Assembly: GCF_035974275.1 (NCBI RefSeq) | Contig: NZ_CP142422.1 | Span: 3,162,001 to 3,226,000 of the forward strand | Direction: 5' to 3' | Length of the DNA stretch: 64,000 nucleotides | Source of the DNA: Chryseobacterium sp. MYb264 | Lineage (GTDB): Bacteria > Bacteroidota > Bacteroidia > Flavobacteriales > Weeksellaceae | Part shown: one piece after another, positions 63,776 through 64,000 of the stretch | Layout: each line of letters starts with the position of its first letter | Position numbering within the stretch: position 1 is the first letter of the stretch | Made by a program: the position numbers and the translations under genes | Notes under the pieces: model-generated | What the model was told of the DNA's origin: nothing | The model's input: only the letters and a program-made list of their open reading frames with translations | Databases searched by the model: none

Positions 63776-64000
63776 TTAATCATTTGCCCAGTTCAAACGG
63801 TCTGCCTGATTATACTGCCAGGGAGCAGCATTGTTTTCAACATTCGTCATCATCAGATTCAATTCCTGTGGCGCAGCAGACTGCTCCATTACCAGGAATC
63901 TTCTCATTTCAAAAATAATAGAAAGAGGATCTAATAACACAGGACAAGCTTCTGTACAGGCATTACAAGTCGTACACGCCCAAAGTTCTTCTTTTGTGAT
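63776..64000 (-). CDS. 4Fe-4S ferredoxin-type (Fe-S)-binding protein, C-terminal part
   Basis: A 74-residue partial frame running off the right edge. CTTCNACTEACPV is a 4Fe-4S motif followed by a helical C-terminus ending QADRLNWAND, the form found at the end of GlpC/HdrC-like iron-sulfur subunits. It precedes the CCG protein in the same direction and would be its partner subunit. The missing N-terminus prevents a more exact call. Confidence 0.75.
   Translation of the reverse strand: MTKEELWACTTCNACTEACPVLLDPLSIIFEMRRFLVMEQSAAPQELNLMMTNVENNAAPWQYNQADRLNWAND

Overview
The window comes from a low-GC Bacteroidota genome, most likely a Flavobacteriia member of the Chryseobacterium type (family Weeksellaceae). 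Seen in the sequence: a fused ccoN-ccoO cbb3 oxidase gene, a type IX secretion (T9SS) C-terminal signal, a T6SS subtype iii-like VgrG, WG-repeat and HU/CCDC81-like proteins, two different aconitases, promoters fitting the TTTG-N19-TAnnTTTG pattern, and few recognisable Shine-Dalgarno sequences. The genus call is inference from gene content. No rRNA, tRNA or CRISPR array was seen.

Layout. 1-6.7 kb: minus-strand housekeeping genes (partial lipoprotein, 2-hydroxyacid dehydrogenase, frameshifted GxxExxY gene, acyl-CoA thioesterase, HU-domain membrane protein), a TonB-dependent receptor behind a TPP riboswitch, and a WG-repeat protein. 6.8-15 kb: a decayed aconitase fragment, acnB, a rhamnogalacturonan lyase whose T9SS signal is cut off by an in-frame stop, and acnA. 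15-21.8 kb: a LytS/LytTR two-component pair and two outer-membrane beta-barrel receptors. 21.9-28.2 kb: a thiamine operon (thiS-thiC-tenI-thiE-thiG-thiH-thiF) under a TPP riboswitch, with a hairpin that buries the thiS start codon. 28.5-30 kb: one IS5-like insertion sequence. 30-32.9 kb: pseudouridine synthase, small membrane protein, panB, Crp/Fnr regulator. 32.9-42.6 kb: a full cbb3 cytochrome oxidase locus (ccoI-S-NO-Q-P-G-H, a SafE-like membrane protein, a lipoprotein). 42.6-53.2 kb: a T6SS effector/immunity region. 53.6-64 kb: GNAT and LuxR-type regulator, serS, a small surface-glycan cluster, and Fe-S proteins of the CCG/HdrB type.

The most unusual part is 42.7-52.7 kb. One intact vgrG is followed by a lysozyme-like effector candidate with small membrane proteins, then by an orphan second vgrG 3' end with a different tail, a metzincin-type protease effector candidate, five tandem lipoproteins sharing a near-constant C-terminal half (candidate immunity proteins), and several fragments of further effector and immunity genes. 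This resembles the displaced-tip arrays known for Rhs and CDI loci, but built on VgrG. The reading is inference from gene order and local homology within the window.

Several genes are visibly damaged: the GxxExxY gene (frameshift), the aconitase fragment, the lyase (nonsense codon), a small membrane protein at 48.4-48.6 kb (nonsense codon) and an out-of-frame effector fragment at 42.9-43.3 kb. Intergenic regions also carry quasi-periodic short-word repeats, for example CACNAAT words at five places.
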